Source: Clostridium sp. CAG:590 (lineage in GTDB: Bacteria > Bacillota > Clostridia > Lachnospirales > Lachnospiraceae). Taken from it: 19,778 bases of DNA. A program made the position numbers and the translations under genes. How positions within the stretch are numbered: position 1 is the first letter of the stretch; every line of letters begins with the position of its first letter. The stretch spans positions 1 to 19,778 of the forward strand of contig HF987843.1 of assembly GCA_000431135.1 (NCBI GenBank). The letters run 5' to 3'. Shown piece after piece: positions 1 through 8,274 of this stretch. The notes beneath the pieces are model-generated. The model was given only the letters and a program-made list of their open reading frames with translations. It was not told the DNA's origin and searched no databases.

Positions 1-47
1 ATCGTTGCCCGTATGCCACTTTGGCTCCCTTACGCTGTGCAAGGGGA

Positions 48-1658
48 TTAGTGGTTTTGCTGATGAGCAAGAGCCGCTGCAATGAATCCCTTAAATAATG
101 GATGCGGTTTGTTTGGACGTGACTTGAATTCCGGATGTGCCTGTGTTCCGATAAACCAAGGGTGACTCGGAATTTCGATCATTTCAACAATGTGTCCGTC
201 TGGAGACTGACCAACAAGATCCATGCCGTTTGCAACCAAAGCTTCACGGTAGTCATTGTTTACTTCATAACGATGACGGTGACGTTCGGAAATCTCCTTT
301 GTGCCATACAGTTCATATGATTTGGAACCTTCTTTTAGAACACATGGATATGCACCGAGACGAAGTGTTCCGCCAAGATCGGTCACACCGTCCTGATCGG
401 GCATAATATGAATTACCTGATGAACACTGCTTGGGTTAAATTCGCTGGAATGTGCATCATGATAACCGAGGACATTTCTTGCAAATTCCACAATGGTAAG
501 CTGCATACCAAGGCAAAGACCTAAATATGGAACGTTGTTTTCACGGGCATATTTGATTGCACTGATCATTCCTTCGATACCGCGATCGCCGAAGCCGCCG
601 GGAACAATGATTCCGTCGGCGTCCTTCAATTGTTCTGCTACGTTGCCATCATTTAACAATTCAGAATCCATCCACATGATTTCTAAGTCGGAATTGCATG
701 CAAATGAACTGTGTTTTAAAGCTTCTACGACGGAAATATATGCATCATGAAGAGATACATATTTGCCGACTAAGGCAATCTTCACATTCTTCACCGGATT
801 CTTCCACCGGTCGATCATAGCGATCCAATCGTCCAGATCCGGTTTTGGACAGGCGACCTTCAGACATTTGCAGACCACATCTGCAAGGTGTTCCTTCTCC
901 ATAGCAAGAGGAACTTCATATAATACATCTACATCCAAATTCTGGATGACATTTTCACTAGGAACATTACAGAACAGAGCAATCTTATCTTTCATGCCAT
1001 CTTCTAACGGATAGTCGGAACGGCATACAAGGATATCCGGCTGGATACCAAGTGCCTGCAAATTCTTAACACTTGCCTGAGTTGGTTTTGTTTTCATTTC
1101 GCCGGATGCTTTCAGGTAAGGGATTAATGTTACATGGATCATGATACAGTTATCATGCCCGACGGTATGCTGGAACTGACGGATAGCCTCTAAGAATGGC
1201 TGGCTTTCGATGTCACCTACTGTTCCGCCAACCTCGATGATTGCAAATTCTGTTTCTTTGGAATCCATATTCCGGTAGAAACGGCTCTGAATCTCATTTG
1301 TGATGTGCGGAATAACCTGAACGGTGTGACCACCGAAATCACCACGGCGTTCTTTTTGCAAAATGCTCCAATATACCTTACCGGTTGTTACGTTTGATTT
1401 TTTATTCAGACTTTCGTCAATAAAACGTTCATAGTGACCGAGATCAAGGTCGGTTTCGGCTCCGTCGTCGGTTACAAAAACTTCACCATGCTGAATCGGG
1501 TTCATGGTTCCCGGATCAATATTGATATAAGGATCGAACTTTTGACAGGTTACTTTGTACCCTCTTGCTTTTAAGAGTCGTCCTAGAGAAGCGGCAGTGA
1601 TACCTTTTCCGAGTCCGGAAACAACACCACCGGTGACAAATACATATTTGACAGCCAT
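48..1658 (-). CDS. pyrG: CTP synthase
   Basis: Makes CTP from UTP, ATP and glutamine, the last step of de novo pyrimidine nucleotide synthesis, in the cytosol. The 536-residue product is the usual full length. The N-terminal amidoligase domain opens with the family signature and P-loop (VVSGLGKGI, residues 12-20). The C-terminal class I glutamine amidotransferase domain carries the triad Cys382 (in GLCLGMQ), His508 and Glu510 (in AHPEF). The ATG is preceded by GGAGG at 1668-1673 on the minus strand. It stands alone on its strand, divergent from ftsH, with a candidate promoter at 1724-1752. No clear U-rich terminator follows in the 47 bases left in the window. All key residues seen are intact; identification is secure. 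Confidence 0.98.
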   Translation of the reverse strand: MAVKYVFVTGGVVSGLGKGITAASLGRLLKARGYKVTCQKFDPYINIDPGTMNPIQHGEVFVTDDGAETDLDLGHYERFIDESLNKKSNVTTGKVYWSILQKERRGDFGGHTVQVIPHITNEIQSRFYRNMDSKETEFAIIEVGGTVGDIESQPFLEAIRQFQHTVGHDNCIMIHVTLIPYLKASGEMKTKPTQASVKNLQALGIQPDILVCRSDYPLEDGMKDKIALFCNVPSENVIQNLDVDVLYEVPLAMEKEHLADVVCKCLKVACPKPDLDDWIAMIDRWKNPVKNVKIALVGKYVSLHDAYISVVEALKHSSFACNSDLEIMWMDSELLNDGNVAEQLKDADGIIVPGGFGDRGIEGMISAIKYARENNVPYLGLCLGMQLTIVEFARNVLGYHDAHSSEFNPSSVHQVIHIMPDQDGVTDLGGTLRLGAYPCVLKEGSKSYELYGTKEISERHRHRYEVNNDYREALVANGMDLVGQSPDGHIVEMIEIPSHPWFIGTQAHPEFKSRPNKPHPLFKGFIAAALAHQQNH

Positions 1659-1723
1659 TTATTTTTCCTCCGTATTTGATAGTTATATAATAAAAATAAT
1701 GAATTAACACAAATTCATAACTT

Positions 1724-1752
1724 ATAATATATGAAAAGGAATCGATAGTCAA
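1724..1752 (-). promoter_or_regulatory. Candidate sigma-A promoter of pyrG
   Basis: On the minus strand, TTGACT (1752-1747), 17 bp, then TATTAT (1729-1724). Transcription would start near 1717 and give a leader of about 60 nt. An AT-rich inverted repeat, ATGAATT/AATTCAT (1699-1718), would lie at the very 5' end of the RNA. The leader does not show the GGGC start run known from the Bacillus pyrG slippage control. Found by eye only. Confidence 0.5.
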
Positions 1753-1796
1753 TTCTAAATAACAGGTTTTTTCACAGAATCTACATGAAAAATCAT

Positions 1797-1825
1797 TTGC
1801 TAATTCTTATGTGAACCGATATAAT
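1797..1825 (+). promoter_or_regulatory. Candidate sigma-A promoter of ftsH
   Basis: TTGCTA (1797-1802), 17 bp, then a perfect TATAAT (1820-1825). Start expected near 1832, giving a leader of about 120 nt before the TTG start of ftsH. The rest of the 292-base pyrG-ftsH gap holds only the leader hairpins listed separately and the pyrG promoter. Confidence 0.55.
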
Positions 1826-1854
1826 ATAGATTGTATGTTTTTTACAGTATAGGA

Positions 1855-1927
1855 AGAATCTTTTCTATAGAGAAAATATTCTACATGGAATATCGATTGC
1901 AGTAGATTCCAATACTAATATTAGTAT
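1855..1927 (+). promoter_or_regulatory. Structured 5' leader of ftsH
   Basis: Three inverted repeats follow one another in the untranslated leader: AGAAT-C-TTTTCT/AGAAAA-T-ATTCT (1855-1882, four-base loop), TGGAAT/ATTCCA (1886-1891 and 1906-1911) and a perfect 16-bp palindrome ATACTAATATTAGTAT (1912-1927) ending 9 bases before the AGGAGG. A competing pairing TCTAC/GTAGA (1880-1884 with 1902-1906) would exclude the second one. It is neither a CIRCE nor a CtsR-type site. It could be an RNA switch, a 5' stabiliser or a repressor site. Confidence 0.4.
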
Positions 1928-1950
1928 GTTTACAATAGGAGGAAAAACGA

Positions 1951-4023
1951 TTGGAAGAAAACGGTAAACAAAACAATGACAATCAGAATAACAATGGGAA
2001 AAAGCCGCAGAATCGCAGTTTTATTTTTATGCTGGTAGTATCCATCGGAATGACACTGTTGTTTTTCTATGCATATAGCAGATATCAGACAAGTCAGCAG
2101 GTGGAGATCTCGTATAGCCAGTTTCTGGATATGTTAGATAAGGGTGAAGTTGCAAAAGTTCGTATCTATAGTTCTTCTTTGGAAATTGTGCCAAAGACAG
2201 ATAAAAAGTCTAAAACAGCAATGAAAAAGACTTATTATGCAACAAGAATCTCTGATCTGAAACTGGTCGACCGTCTGGAAAAGGCAAAACAAAAAGGAGA
2301 GCTGGATTATACGGCGGTAGATGAGAGTAACACGGCAATGATCGGAAATATTCTTTCCTGGGTATTGATGATCGGTGTGTTCTATGTGATCATCTGGCTC
2401 TTTATGCGCTCTATGTCCAAAAGTGGCGGCATGATGGGTGTTGGTAAGAGTAATGCGAAGATGTATGTTGAGAAAAAGACAGGCGTTACGTTTGCAGATG
2501 TAGCAGGACAGGAAGAATCGAAAGAGTCGTTGAAGGAGATGGTAGATTTTCTTCATAATCCGAAGAAGTATTTGGAGATTGGTGCAAAACTGCCAAAGGG
2601 AGCATTGCTGGTAGGACCTCCCGGAACCGGTAAAACGTTGCTTGCAAAGGCGGTAGCCGGTGAGGCAAACGTTCCATTCTTTTCGTTGTCCGGTTCTGAT
2701 TTTGTAGAGTTATATGTCGGTGTAGGTGCATCGCGTGTAAGAGATTTGTTTAAGCAGGCAAATTCAATGGCACCATGTATTATATTTATTGATGAGATTG
2801 ATGCAATCGGTAGAAGCAGAGACAGTAAGTATGGCGGAGGAGATTCTGAGAGAGAACAGACGTTGAATCAGTTGCTTTCCGAGATGGACGGATTTGATAC
2901 TTCAAAAGGTATTGTTATTCTTGCGGCAACAAACCGACCGGAAGTATTGGATAAAGCGTTACTTCGTCCGGGACGTTTTGACAGACGTGTTATTGTGGAA
3001 AAACCGGATCTCAAAGGAAGAATTGAGACACTTAAGGTACATGCAAAGAACGTAAAGATGGATGAGACAGTTGACTTTAAGGAGCTGGCACTGGCTACAT
3101 CCGGAGCAGTCGGAGCAGATCTTGCAAATATTATAAATGAAGCGGCATTGGCAGCGGTAAAAGCCGGCAGGGAATATGTAAATCAATCGGACTTATTTGA
3201 ATCAGTTGAGGTTGTATTTGCAGGAAAAGAAAAGAAAGACCGGATCTTAAGCAAGCAGGAAAAACAGATCGTTGCGTACCATGAGACGGGGCATGCGTTA
3301 TGTATTGCGTTACAGAAACATACCGAGCCGGTACAGAAGATCACGATCATTCCGAGAACCATGGGGTCACTTGGATATGTTATGCAGGTGCCGGAGGAAG
3401 AGAAATATCTGAATACACAGGCGGAGATGGAAGCAGATATTGTAACATTTCTTGCCGGTCGTGCGGCAGAGGCAATCAAGTTCCCATCTGTTACAACCGG
3501 AGCATCCAATGATATTGAGCAGGCAACGAATATGGCAAGACGGATGATCACAATGTATGGTATGTCGGATGAGTTTGGAATGGTTGCCTTGGAGTCTGTT
3601 CAGAACCGTTATCTCGATGGACGTTCTGTTATGAACTGTTCCGAAGAGACGGCAACGAAGATTGATGATGAAGTACGCCGGATCATTAAGGAATCTTATC
3701 AGAAAGCATATGATCTGTTAAAAGCCAATGAATCTGTATTGGATGCACTTGCGAAGTTCCTGATCGAGAAAGAGACGATCACGGGTAAAGAGTTTATGAA
3801 GATCTATGCAGAGATCACGGGAGAGAACCTGAAGGCGGCAACTGAGGATGGACAGGAAGTGGATTCTGCGGTAGAGAACATGGAACAGGCAGTAGAAGCG
3901 GAGCGTAACACAGAGCCGGAAGCAGATGAAGAAGCGGAGCGTAACGCAGAGTCAGAAGCAGATGAAGAAGCAGGTGTTGTGGAATCAACGGAGTTATCCG
4001 AGGGTGAACACAAAGAAGAGTAG
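1951..4023 (+). CDS. ftsH: ATP-dependent zinc metalloprotease FtsH
   Basis: Membrane-anchored AAA+ protease that unfolds and degrades misassembled membrane proteins and short-lived regulators; it works as a hexamer with its active sites in the cytosol. Start is TTG, fixed by AGGAGG at 1937-1942 and an 8-base spacer. Order of parts in 690 residues: Asn/Gln/Lys-rich N-terminus, membrane segment 1 (about 24-42), extracytoplasmic loop, membrane segment 2 (about 134-152), AAA module with Walker A GPPGTGKT (222-229), Walker B Asp281-Glu282 and the second region of homology (about 329-347), then the M41 protease with HETGH (444-448) and the third zinc ligand Asp521. The C-terminal tail of about 50 residues is very acidic and contains a duplicated 12-residue unit. 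Followed 150 bases later by uvrC. Confidence 0.97.
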   Translation: MEENGKQNNDNQNNNGKKPQNRSFIFMLVVSIGMTLLFFYAYSRYQTSQQVEISYSQFLDMLDKGEVAKVRIYSSSLEIVPKTDKKSKTAMKKTYYATRISDLKLVDRLEKAKQKGELDYTAVDESNTAMIGNILSWVLMIGVFYVIIWLFMRSMSKSGGMMGVGKSNAKMYVEKKTGVTFADVAGQEESKESLKEMVDFLHNPKKYLEIGAKLPKGALLVGPPGTGKTLLAKAVAGEANVPFFSLSGSDFVELYVGVGASRVRDLFKQANSMAPCIIFIDEIDAIGRSRDSKYGGGDSEREQTLNQLLSEMDGFDTSKGIVILAATNRPEVLDKALLRPGRFDRRVIVEKPDLKGRIETLKVHAKNVKMDETVDFKELALATSGAVGADLANIINEAALAAVKAGREYVNQSDLFESVEVVFAGKEKKDRILSKQEKQIVAYHETGHALCIALQKHTEPVQKITIIPRTMGSLGYVMQVPEEEKYLNTQAEMEADIVTFLAGRAAEAIKFPSVTTGASNDIEQATNMARRMITMYGMSDEFGMVALESVQNRYLDGRSVMNCSEETATKIDDEVRRIIKESYQKAYDLLKANESVLDALAKFLIEKETITGKEFMKIYAEITGENLKAATEDGQEVDSAVENMEQAVEAERNTEPEADEEAERNAESEADEEAGVVESTELSEGEHKEE
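3898..3969 (+). repeat. 36-bp tandem duplication in the ftsH tail
   Basis: Two adjacent 36-bp units (3898-3933 and 3934-3969) differ at 3 positions and encode 12 residues each (AERNTEPEADEE and AERNAESEADEE). The unit is in frame and so lengthens the acidic tail without breaking the gene. A copy number likely to vary between strains is an inference. Confidence 0.9.
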
Positions 4024-4041
4024 ACATATCTTCGGAAGAAC

Positions 4042-4071
4042 TTGTATAGAAAAAGAAACATATGGTACAAT
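4042..4071 (+). promoter_or_regulatory. Candidate promoter of uvrC
   Basis: TTGTAT (4042-4047), 18 bp, then TACAAT (4066-4071) preceded by TGG, an extended -10 form. It lies in the ftsH-uvrC gap, so uvrC may be transcribed independently of ftsH. Downstream, around 4070-4120, is an imperfect inverted repeat (AATACG/CGTATT with a small inner GGAA/TTCC stem, then TTTT) that could be a weak ftsH terminator; I do not call it. Confidence 0.4.
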
Positions 4072-4173
4072 ACGGCTGATTTGGAATGGATTCCGGATTG
4101 GTCGTATTTTCGCTTTATATGGAAGTGAGATTCGGTAAATAGACATATGGATTTTCTGGATGAGGAATAGAGT

Positions 4174-5997
4174 ATGAAAGATGGATTTGATTTAAAAGAG
4201 GAATTGAAAAAATTACCGGATTCGCCGGGTGTGTATCTGATGCATGACAAAAATGATGCGATCATATATGTAGGAAAGGCGATCAGACTCAAACGACGGG
4301 TAAGCTCGTATTTTCGTCACATGAACAACCGAAGCCCGAAGATTGAGAAAATGATCACACTGATCGATTATTTTGAGTACATTGTGACGGATTCGGAGTT
4401 AGAAGCGTTAGTGTTAGAGAATAATCTGATCAAGGAGCATAAGCCGAAGTATAACACGATGCTTAAGGATGACAAGAGTTATCCGTTTATGAAAGTGACG
4501 GTGCAGGAGGATTTTCCGAGAGTGTTGTTTGCACGTCAGATGAAACGGGATGGCGCAAAGTATTTTGGCCCATATACAAGTGCGGCAGCCGTGAAGGATA
4601 CGATTGAACTGATCCAGAAATTATACGGAATTCGCACCTGTAATAAGAGCCTCCCAAAGGAGATCGGATTGGGAAGACCATGTCTGTATCATCAGATGAA
4701 GCAATGTGCGGCTCCTTGTCAGGGCTATATTTCCAAGGAAGAATATGCGCTTCGCATTGACAAGTTATTAGGATTTTTAAATGGAGATTACAAGAAGGTA
4801 TTAGCAGAATTAGAGCAGAAGATGAAAGAAAAGGCTGCCGAATTGGAATTTGAGGAGGCGGCAGAATACCGGGATCTGATCGAGAGTGTACAGCATGTCA
4901 CGGGTTCACAGCGTGTTGTGAAGACAGGAGGTATTGACCGGGATGTGATCGCTATGGCAAGAAAGGGATCAGAGACGGTGGTATCGGTGTTTTTTGTGCG
5001 GGATGGCAAACTGCTTGGACGGGAGCATTTTCATGTAGAACATTCGGAGGCGGATACCGGTAGTCAGATCATTACTGCATTTATCAAGCAATATTATGAA
5101 GGAACACCATTTGTGCCGAATGAAATGCTGACAGAGTTCGCGGTCGAGGAACAAGAGTTGTTGGAAGAGTGGCTGGGACAACGGCGGGGAGGCAGAGTGC
5201 ATATCATCACACCGCAAAAGGGTGAGAAGTCGAAGATGATCGATCTTGCAAGAGAAAATGCCTCCGTTGTATTGTCAAGAGATCTGGAAAAGATCAAGCG
5301 GGAAGAAGCAAGAACGGTTGGCGCGGCAAATGAGCTGGCACAGATGTTAGGACTTCCGTCTGCGGACCGGTTGGAGGCATTTGATATTTCCAATACAAGC
5401 GGATACCAGTCTGTGGCATCCATGGTGGTATTTGAAAAAGGCCGGGCGAGAAAAAATGCTTACCGCAAATTTAAGCTTCGTACCGTGACAGGACCGGATG
5501 ATTACAAGAGTATGGAAGAGGTGCTGACCAGACGATTTACGGACGAACGGTTTGATGTGTACCCGGACATCCTGATGATGGATGGTGGAAGGGGACAGGT
5601 TAATGTAGCATTGAAAGTGCTGGATGAATTGCATCTGAATATTCCGGTATGTGGTATGGTCAAGGACGATAATCACAGGACAAGAGGGTTGTATTATAAT
5701 AACAAAGAGATATCCTTTCCGCGTAACAGTGAGGTGTTTGGAATGATCACCCGGTTGCAGGATGAAGCACACCGGTTTGCGATCACATACCATAAACAAT
5801 TGAGGGGAAAAGAGCAGGTGCATAGTATCTTGGACGATATCAAGGGAGTAGGCCCGGCAAGACGAAAAGCATTGATGCAGCATTTCAAAGAAATTGGTAA
5901 GATTAAAGATGCAACGGTGAAAGAATTGTCTTCTGTGGATGGTGTGACACCACAGGTGGCAGAGGAGATCTATCGTTTCTTTCACGAAAATGAATGA
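4174..5997 (+). CDS. uvrC: Excinuclease ABC subunit C
   Basis: Nuclease of nucleotide excision repair; recruited by UvrB, it cuts the damaged strand on both sides of the lesion. In 607 residues: a GIY-YIG domain for the 3' cut (GVY at 19-21, IYVGKA from 31, with Tyr32, Lys35, Arg42 and Glu82 as the expected active-site set), a UVR coiled-coil that meets UvrB (about 206-241), an RNase H-like domain for the 5' cut (Asp404, Asp470 and His533) and a C-terminal helix-hairpin-helix pair (from about 555). The ATG has only a modest GAGGA site at 4162-4166. It ends at the bidirectional terminator shared with the PH-domain gene. Full length and intact. Confidence 0.97.
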   Translation: MKDGFDLKEELKKLPDSPGVYLMHDKNDAIIYVGKAIRLKRRVSSYFRHMNNRSPKIEKMITLIDYFEYIVTDSELEALVLENNLIKEHKPKYNTMLKDDKSYPFMKVTVQEDFPRVLFARQMKRDGAKYFGPYTSAAAVKDTIELIQKLYGIRTCNKSLPKEIGLGRPCLYHQMKQCAAPCQGYISKEEYALRIDKLLGFLNGDYKKVLAELEQKMKEKAAELEFEEAAEYRDLIESVQHVTGSQRVVKTGGIDRDVIAMARKGSETVVSVFFVRDGKLLGREHFHVEHSEADTGSQIITAFIKQYYEGTPFVPNEMLTEFAVEEQELLEEWLGQRRGGRVHIITPQKGEKSKMIDLARENASVVLSRDLEKIKREEARTVGAANELAQMLGLPSADRLEAFDISNTSGYQSVASMVVFEKGRARKNAYRKFKLRTVTGPDDYKSMEEVLTRRFTDERFDVYPDILMMDGGRGQVNVALKVLDELHLNIPVCGMVKDDNHRTRGLYYNNKEISFPRNSEVFGMITRLQDEAHRFAITYHKQLRGKEQVHSILDDIKGVGPARRKALMQHFKEIGKIKDATVKELSSVDGVTPQVAEEIYRFFHENE

Positions 5998-6007
5998 ATG
6001 TAAAATA

Positions 6008-6058
6008 AACAGGATGCCATTCTTGTATAAGGTAAGGACGGCACCCTGTTTTTGTTTC
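6008..6058. terminator. Bidirectional terminator between uvrC and the PH-domain gene
   Basis: Arms AACAGGATGCC (6008-6018) and GGCACCCTGTT (6040-6050) with a 21-base loop, followed on the plus strand by TTTTTG. One position is an A-C mismatch in plus-strand RNA but a G-U pair in minus-strand RNA. The minus side is followed by an AT-rich run (revcomp of 6001-6007), so it can serve both convergent genes. Confidence 0.75.
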
Positions 6059-6091
6059 ATATAGATGTATCTGTGTAAAAGACAATATCAA

Positions 6092-6481
6092 TTAGAATGA
6101 ATGCTGGTCATCATCATCAAAATCATCATGATCGTTGTCGTTCATATATTCGCGGTTAGTGACGCGTTTGGTATCCCGCTGTGCTTCCACCAATTCAGAG
6201 AGCTGTTCCTTTACTTCGCGCGGATGCTTCACACTTGTGATATCGAAATCTCCCATTGATTTGTCTGCGGAGCAGCAATGGATCGTACCGACACCAAAGA
6301 TTCGTTGAAAGAATGAACGATTCAGTGACAGATCCATGATACGATATAATCTTACCTCGTCTTCCTTCTTGTTCAGGAATCCCTGCTCAATAAACAAGCG
6401 GTCTTCTGTCAGCATATACTTGGTAAATGATAATGGTAAACCAAATATTGTACGTTTTCTGTCTTTCCATAAATATTCCAT
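6092..6481 (-). CDS. PH domain-containing protein
   Basis: A 129-residue protein that resembles the bacterial pleckstrin-homology fold (bPH2/DUF304 type): an opening WKDRKRTIFGLPLSFTKY strand region, then YMLTEDRLFIEQGFLNKKEDEV and YRIMDLSLNRSFFQRIFGVGTI, typical of the 'basic-rule' strands in that family. Unlike many relatives it has no membrane segment, so it should be cytosolic. The last 16 residues (114-129) are almost all Asp, Asn and His, a striking polyacidic tail. Start supported by GGGAGG at 6489-6494. Divergent from the amidase gene, convergent with uvrC. The specific role is unknown. Confidence 0.75.
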   Translation of the reverse strand: MEYLWKDRKRTIFGLPLSFTKYMLTEDRLFIEQGFLNKKEDEVRLYRIMDLSLNRSFFQRIFGVGTIHCCSADKSMGDFDITSVKHPREVKEQLSELVEAQRDTKRVTNREYMNDNDHDDFDDDDQHSF

Positions 6482-6548
6482 AATGTATCCTCCCGTTTTA
6501 AATGTATGTGTGTTATATGTTGCTGTGGTTTGTCACAAATGTACATAT

Positions 6549-6557
6549 AGTATATCA
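6549..6557 (-). promoter_or_regulatory. Candidate extended -10 of the PH-domain gene
   Basis: On the minus strand TGATATACT, an extended -10 (TGnTATACT) at 6557-6549. No good -35 is seen at the right distance, which is tolerable for extended -10 promoters. Weak call. Confidence 0.3.
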
Positions 6558-6583
6558 TTTTTTGTGGAAAAAGAAAAGAAGTC

Positions 6584-6612
6584 TTGAATCACATTATAAA
6601 AATCGTTATAAT
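6584..6612 (+). promoter_or_regulatory. Candidate sigma-A promoter of the amidase gene
   Basis: TTGAAT (6584-6589), 17 bp, perfect TATAAT (6607-6612). Start near 6619, leader about 64 nt. This form suggests housekeeping expression rather than a sporulation-specific promoter. Confidence 0.65.
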
Positions 6613-6682
6613 AAAAGGGTTAGGGATAAGTTAAACAATATGTACAGGCGTATTGAAATAGAAAAAGATAGGAGAGAATACA

Positions 6683-8167
6683 TTGAGAACAATAAATAAA
6701 TTTACTTCATGGATGCTGGTTGCGGCAATGGTGGGATGTCTGGCATTACCGGTACAGGCAGAGACTACTGCAAACGGTTCCACAACAGAAGAGACCGGTT
6801 CTACAGTAACAACGGAGACAACCACTTCGACAGAGAATAGCACGACAGAAGAGACGAGAGTTCCGAATGAAGATGTCAGAGCAACCGGACTTTCCCCGCT
6901 TACGTCGACGGTTCTGGTCATTGATCCGGGACATTGTAAGAAGCATCCCGGAGCAAAGGGGAATGGTCTTCGGGAGGAAGTTGTTACCATGGACATTTCC
7001 GCTGCATGCCAGAGTGCATTGGATCAGTATGCAGATATCACTGTTTATATGACGAGGGATGCGAATAGCTGCTGTGCCGAGCTAAGAGTCGGGGAATGCT
7101 TAAGTGCCAGAAATAATTATGCGAAGAAGTTAGATGCTGATTTTCTGGTGAGTATGCATATCAATGCCGGACGTAGTACGGGAGCAAATGTATTGACTGC
7201 ATATCGTTCCGGATATCATGATGATATCCGCAAACAGACGCAGGCATTTGGTAAGGTTGCACTTAAGAATCTGAAGGCAATCGGTGTAGCGAACAGAGGA
7301 TTATTGTTGAGACGGTCCGAGGCAGGAAACCGATATCCAAACGGACGTCTGGCAGATTACTATTCCATCGTGCGTCGCGGAGTTGTTCAGGAGATTCCGA
7401 GTGTGATCATTGAACATGGATATATTACAAGTTTTTCTGATTGTAATAAATTTTTCCGAACCAAAGCGAAACGGAAAAAAGTCGGTAAGACAGATGCGAA
7501 GTCGATCATTTCTTATTTTAAGCTGAGTAAGAAGCTTGAAAAGGGAACGATGGAACAGGATTCGGATGGTACATATTACCGGCTGCGTGATAATAAGAAG
7601 GCAGGCGGATTTATAAAGCAGGATGGAGTATGGTACTATTTTGATGAGTTCACCGGCAAGATGTGCAGGGGATTTCAGAATATTGGGGACAATGCCATTT
7701 ATTTAAGTCCGACAACCGGAGAGATGGTGACAGGCTGGTTTACGGTAGATGGAAAACGGTATCTTGCCAAAGGCAATGGTGCAATTGTAAAAGGGGAATT
7801 TTACACGGACGGTATTCATACATATTACTTTAATGCAGATGGAACACTCCGGAAAAAAGGATATTTTACGATAGAAGACAATACTTACTATGCAGATGCC
7901 AAAGGTTATGTTGCGGCAGGTATCATGAAGATCAAAGGGAAAAAATATGGTTTTGATACAGAGACATATCAGATGTTATATGGCTTTGTAAAGATCAATG
8001 GAAATTACTACTATTTTGATGAAGAAACCGGTGTGATGTTAAAGGGCTGGCAGAAGATTAATGGAAAATACCGGTACTTCAGCAAGAAAAACGGTAAGAT
8101 GCAAAAGAGTAAGCGGATTGGAAAATACTATGTTAATTCCAAGGGAATTCGGACAAAAAAGAAATAA
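6683..8167 (+). CDS. Secreted N-acetylmuramoyl-L-alanine amidase with cell-wall-binding repeats
   Basis: Cuts the bond between N-acetylmuramic acid and the stem peptide of peptidoglycan. Start is TTG, placed by AGGAG at 6670-6674. In 494 residues: signal peptide ending near VQA (about 24-26), a Thr/Ser/Glu-rich linker to about 65, an Amidase_3 domain with the expected zinc and catalytic residues His84 (DPGH), Glu98, His159 (SMHINAG) and Glu244 (IIEHGY), and from about 288 to the end about eight repeats of roughly 20 residues with the G-W/F...Y-Y-F...G pattern of choline/cell-wall-binding modules. Single gene with its own promoter. Likely roles are cell separation or wall turnover; the exact physiological role is not visible from sequence. 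Confidence 0.92.
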   Translation: MRTINKFTSWMLVAAMVGCLALPVQAETTANGSTTEETGSTVTTETTTSTENSTTEETRVPNEDVRATGLSPLTSTVLVIDPGHCKKHPGAKGNGLREEVVTMDISAACQSALDQYADITVYMTRDANSCCAELRVGECLSARNNYAKKLDADFLVSMHINAGRSTGANVLTAYRSGYHDDIRKQTQAFGKVALKNLKAIGVANRGLLLRRSEAGNRYPNGRLADYYSIVRRGVVQEIPSVIIEHGYITSFSDCNKFFRTKAKRKKVGKTDAKSIISYFKLSKKLEKGTMEQDSDGTYYRLRDNKKAGGFIKQDGVWYYFDEFTGKMCRGFQNIGDNAIYLSPTTGEMVTGWFTVDGKRYLAKGNGAIVKGEFYTDGIHTYYFNADGTLRKKGYFTIEDNTYYADAKGYVAAGIMKIKGKKYGFDTETYQMLYGFVKINGNYYYFDEETGVMLKGWQKINGKYRYFSKKNGKMQKSKRIGKYYVNSKGIRTKKK

Positions 8168-8170
8168 GAC

Positions 8171-8199
8171 TTGTGAAAGATGCCCATCTTTGGTAAAAT
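8171..8199 (+). promoter_or_regulatory. Candidate promoter of glgP
   Basis: TTGTGA (8171-8176), 17 bp, TAAAAT (8194-8199). The spacer holds an inverted repeat AAAGAT-GCCC-ATCTTT (8176-8191). Without a U-run this is a poor terminator for the amidase gene, but it could be a protein site. A second TATAAT occurs at 8219-8224 with no good -35. Confidence 0.4.
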
Positions 8200-8274
8200 A
8201 AAGTTTGGGTTTGAGGAATATAATAATAAAATGGACACAAGAGTGGTCTAGATTACAAGGAGGAGAACGTAGAC

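Noticed and set aside
1..47. Hairpin CCCTTGC/GTAAGGG after pyrG on the minus strand
   Set aside because: Seven pairs with one G-U, but no U-run follows, and too little sequence is in the window to call a terminator or a next gene.
3804..4292. 162-codon open frame on the minus strand
   Set aside because: Antisense to the ftsH tail and uvrC start; its Ser/Ala repeats are just the complement of the ftsH tandem repeat.
5347..6060. 237-codon open frame on the minus strand
   Set aside because: It lies antisense to the well-identified uvrC, runs through the terminator, has no convincing RBS and its product looks like a random Cys/His-rich shadow.
7544..8160. Repeats in the amidase 3' half as a DNA repeat or CRISPR
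   Set aside because: The repeats are at protein level (about 20-residue wall-binding units) with diverged DNA; no conserved repeat-spacer pattern is present.
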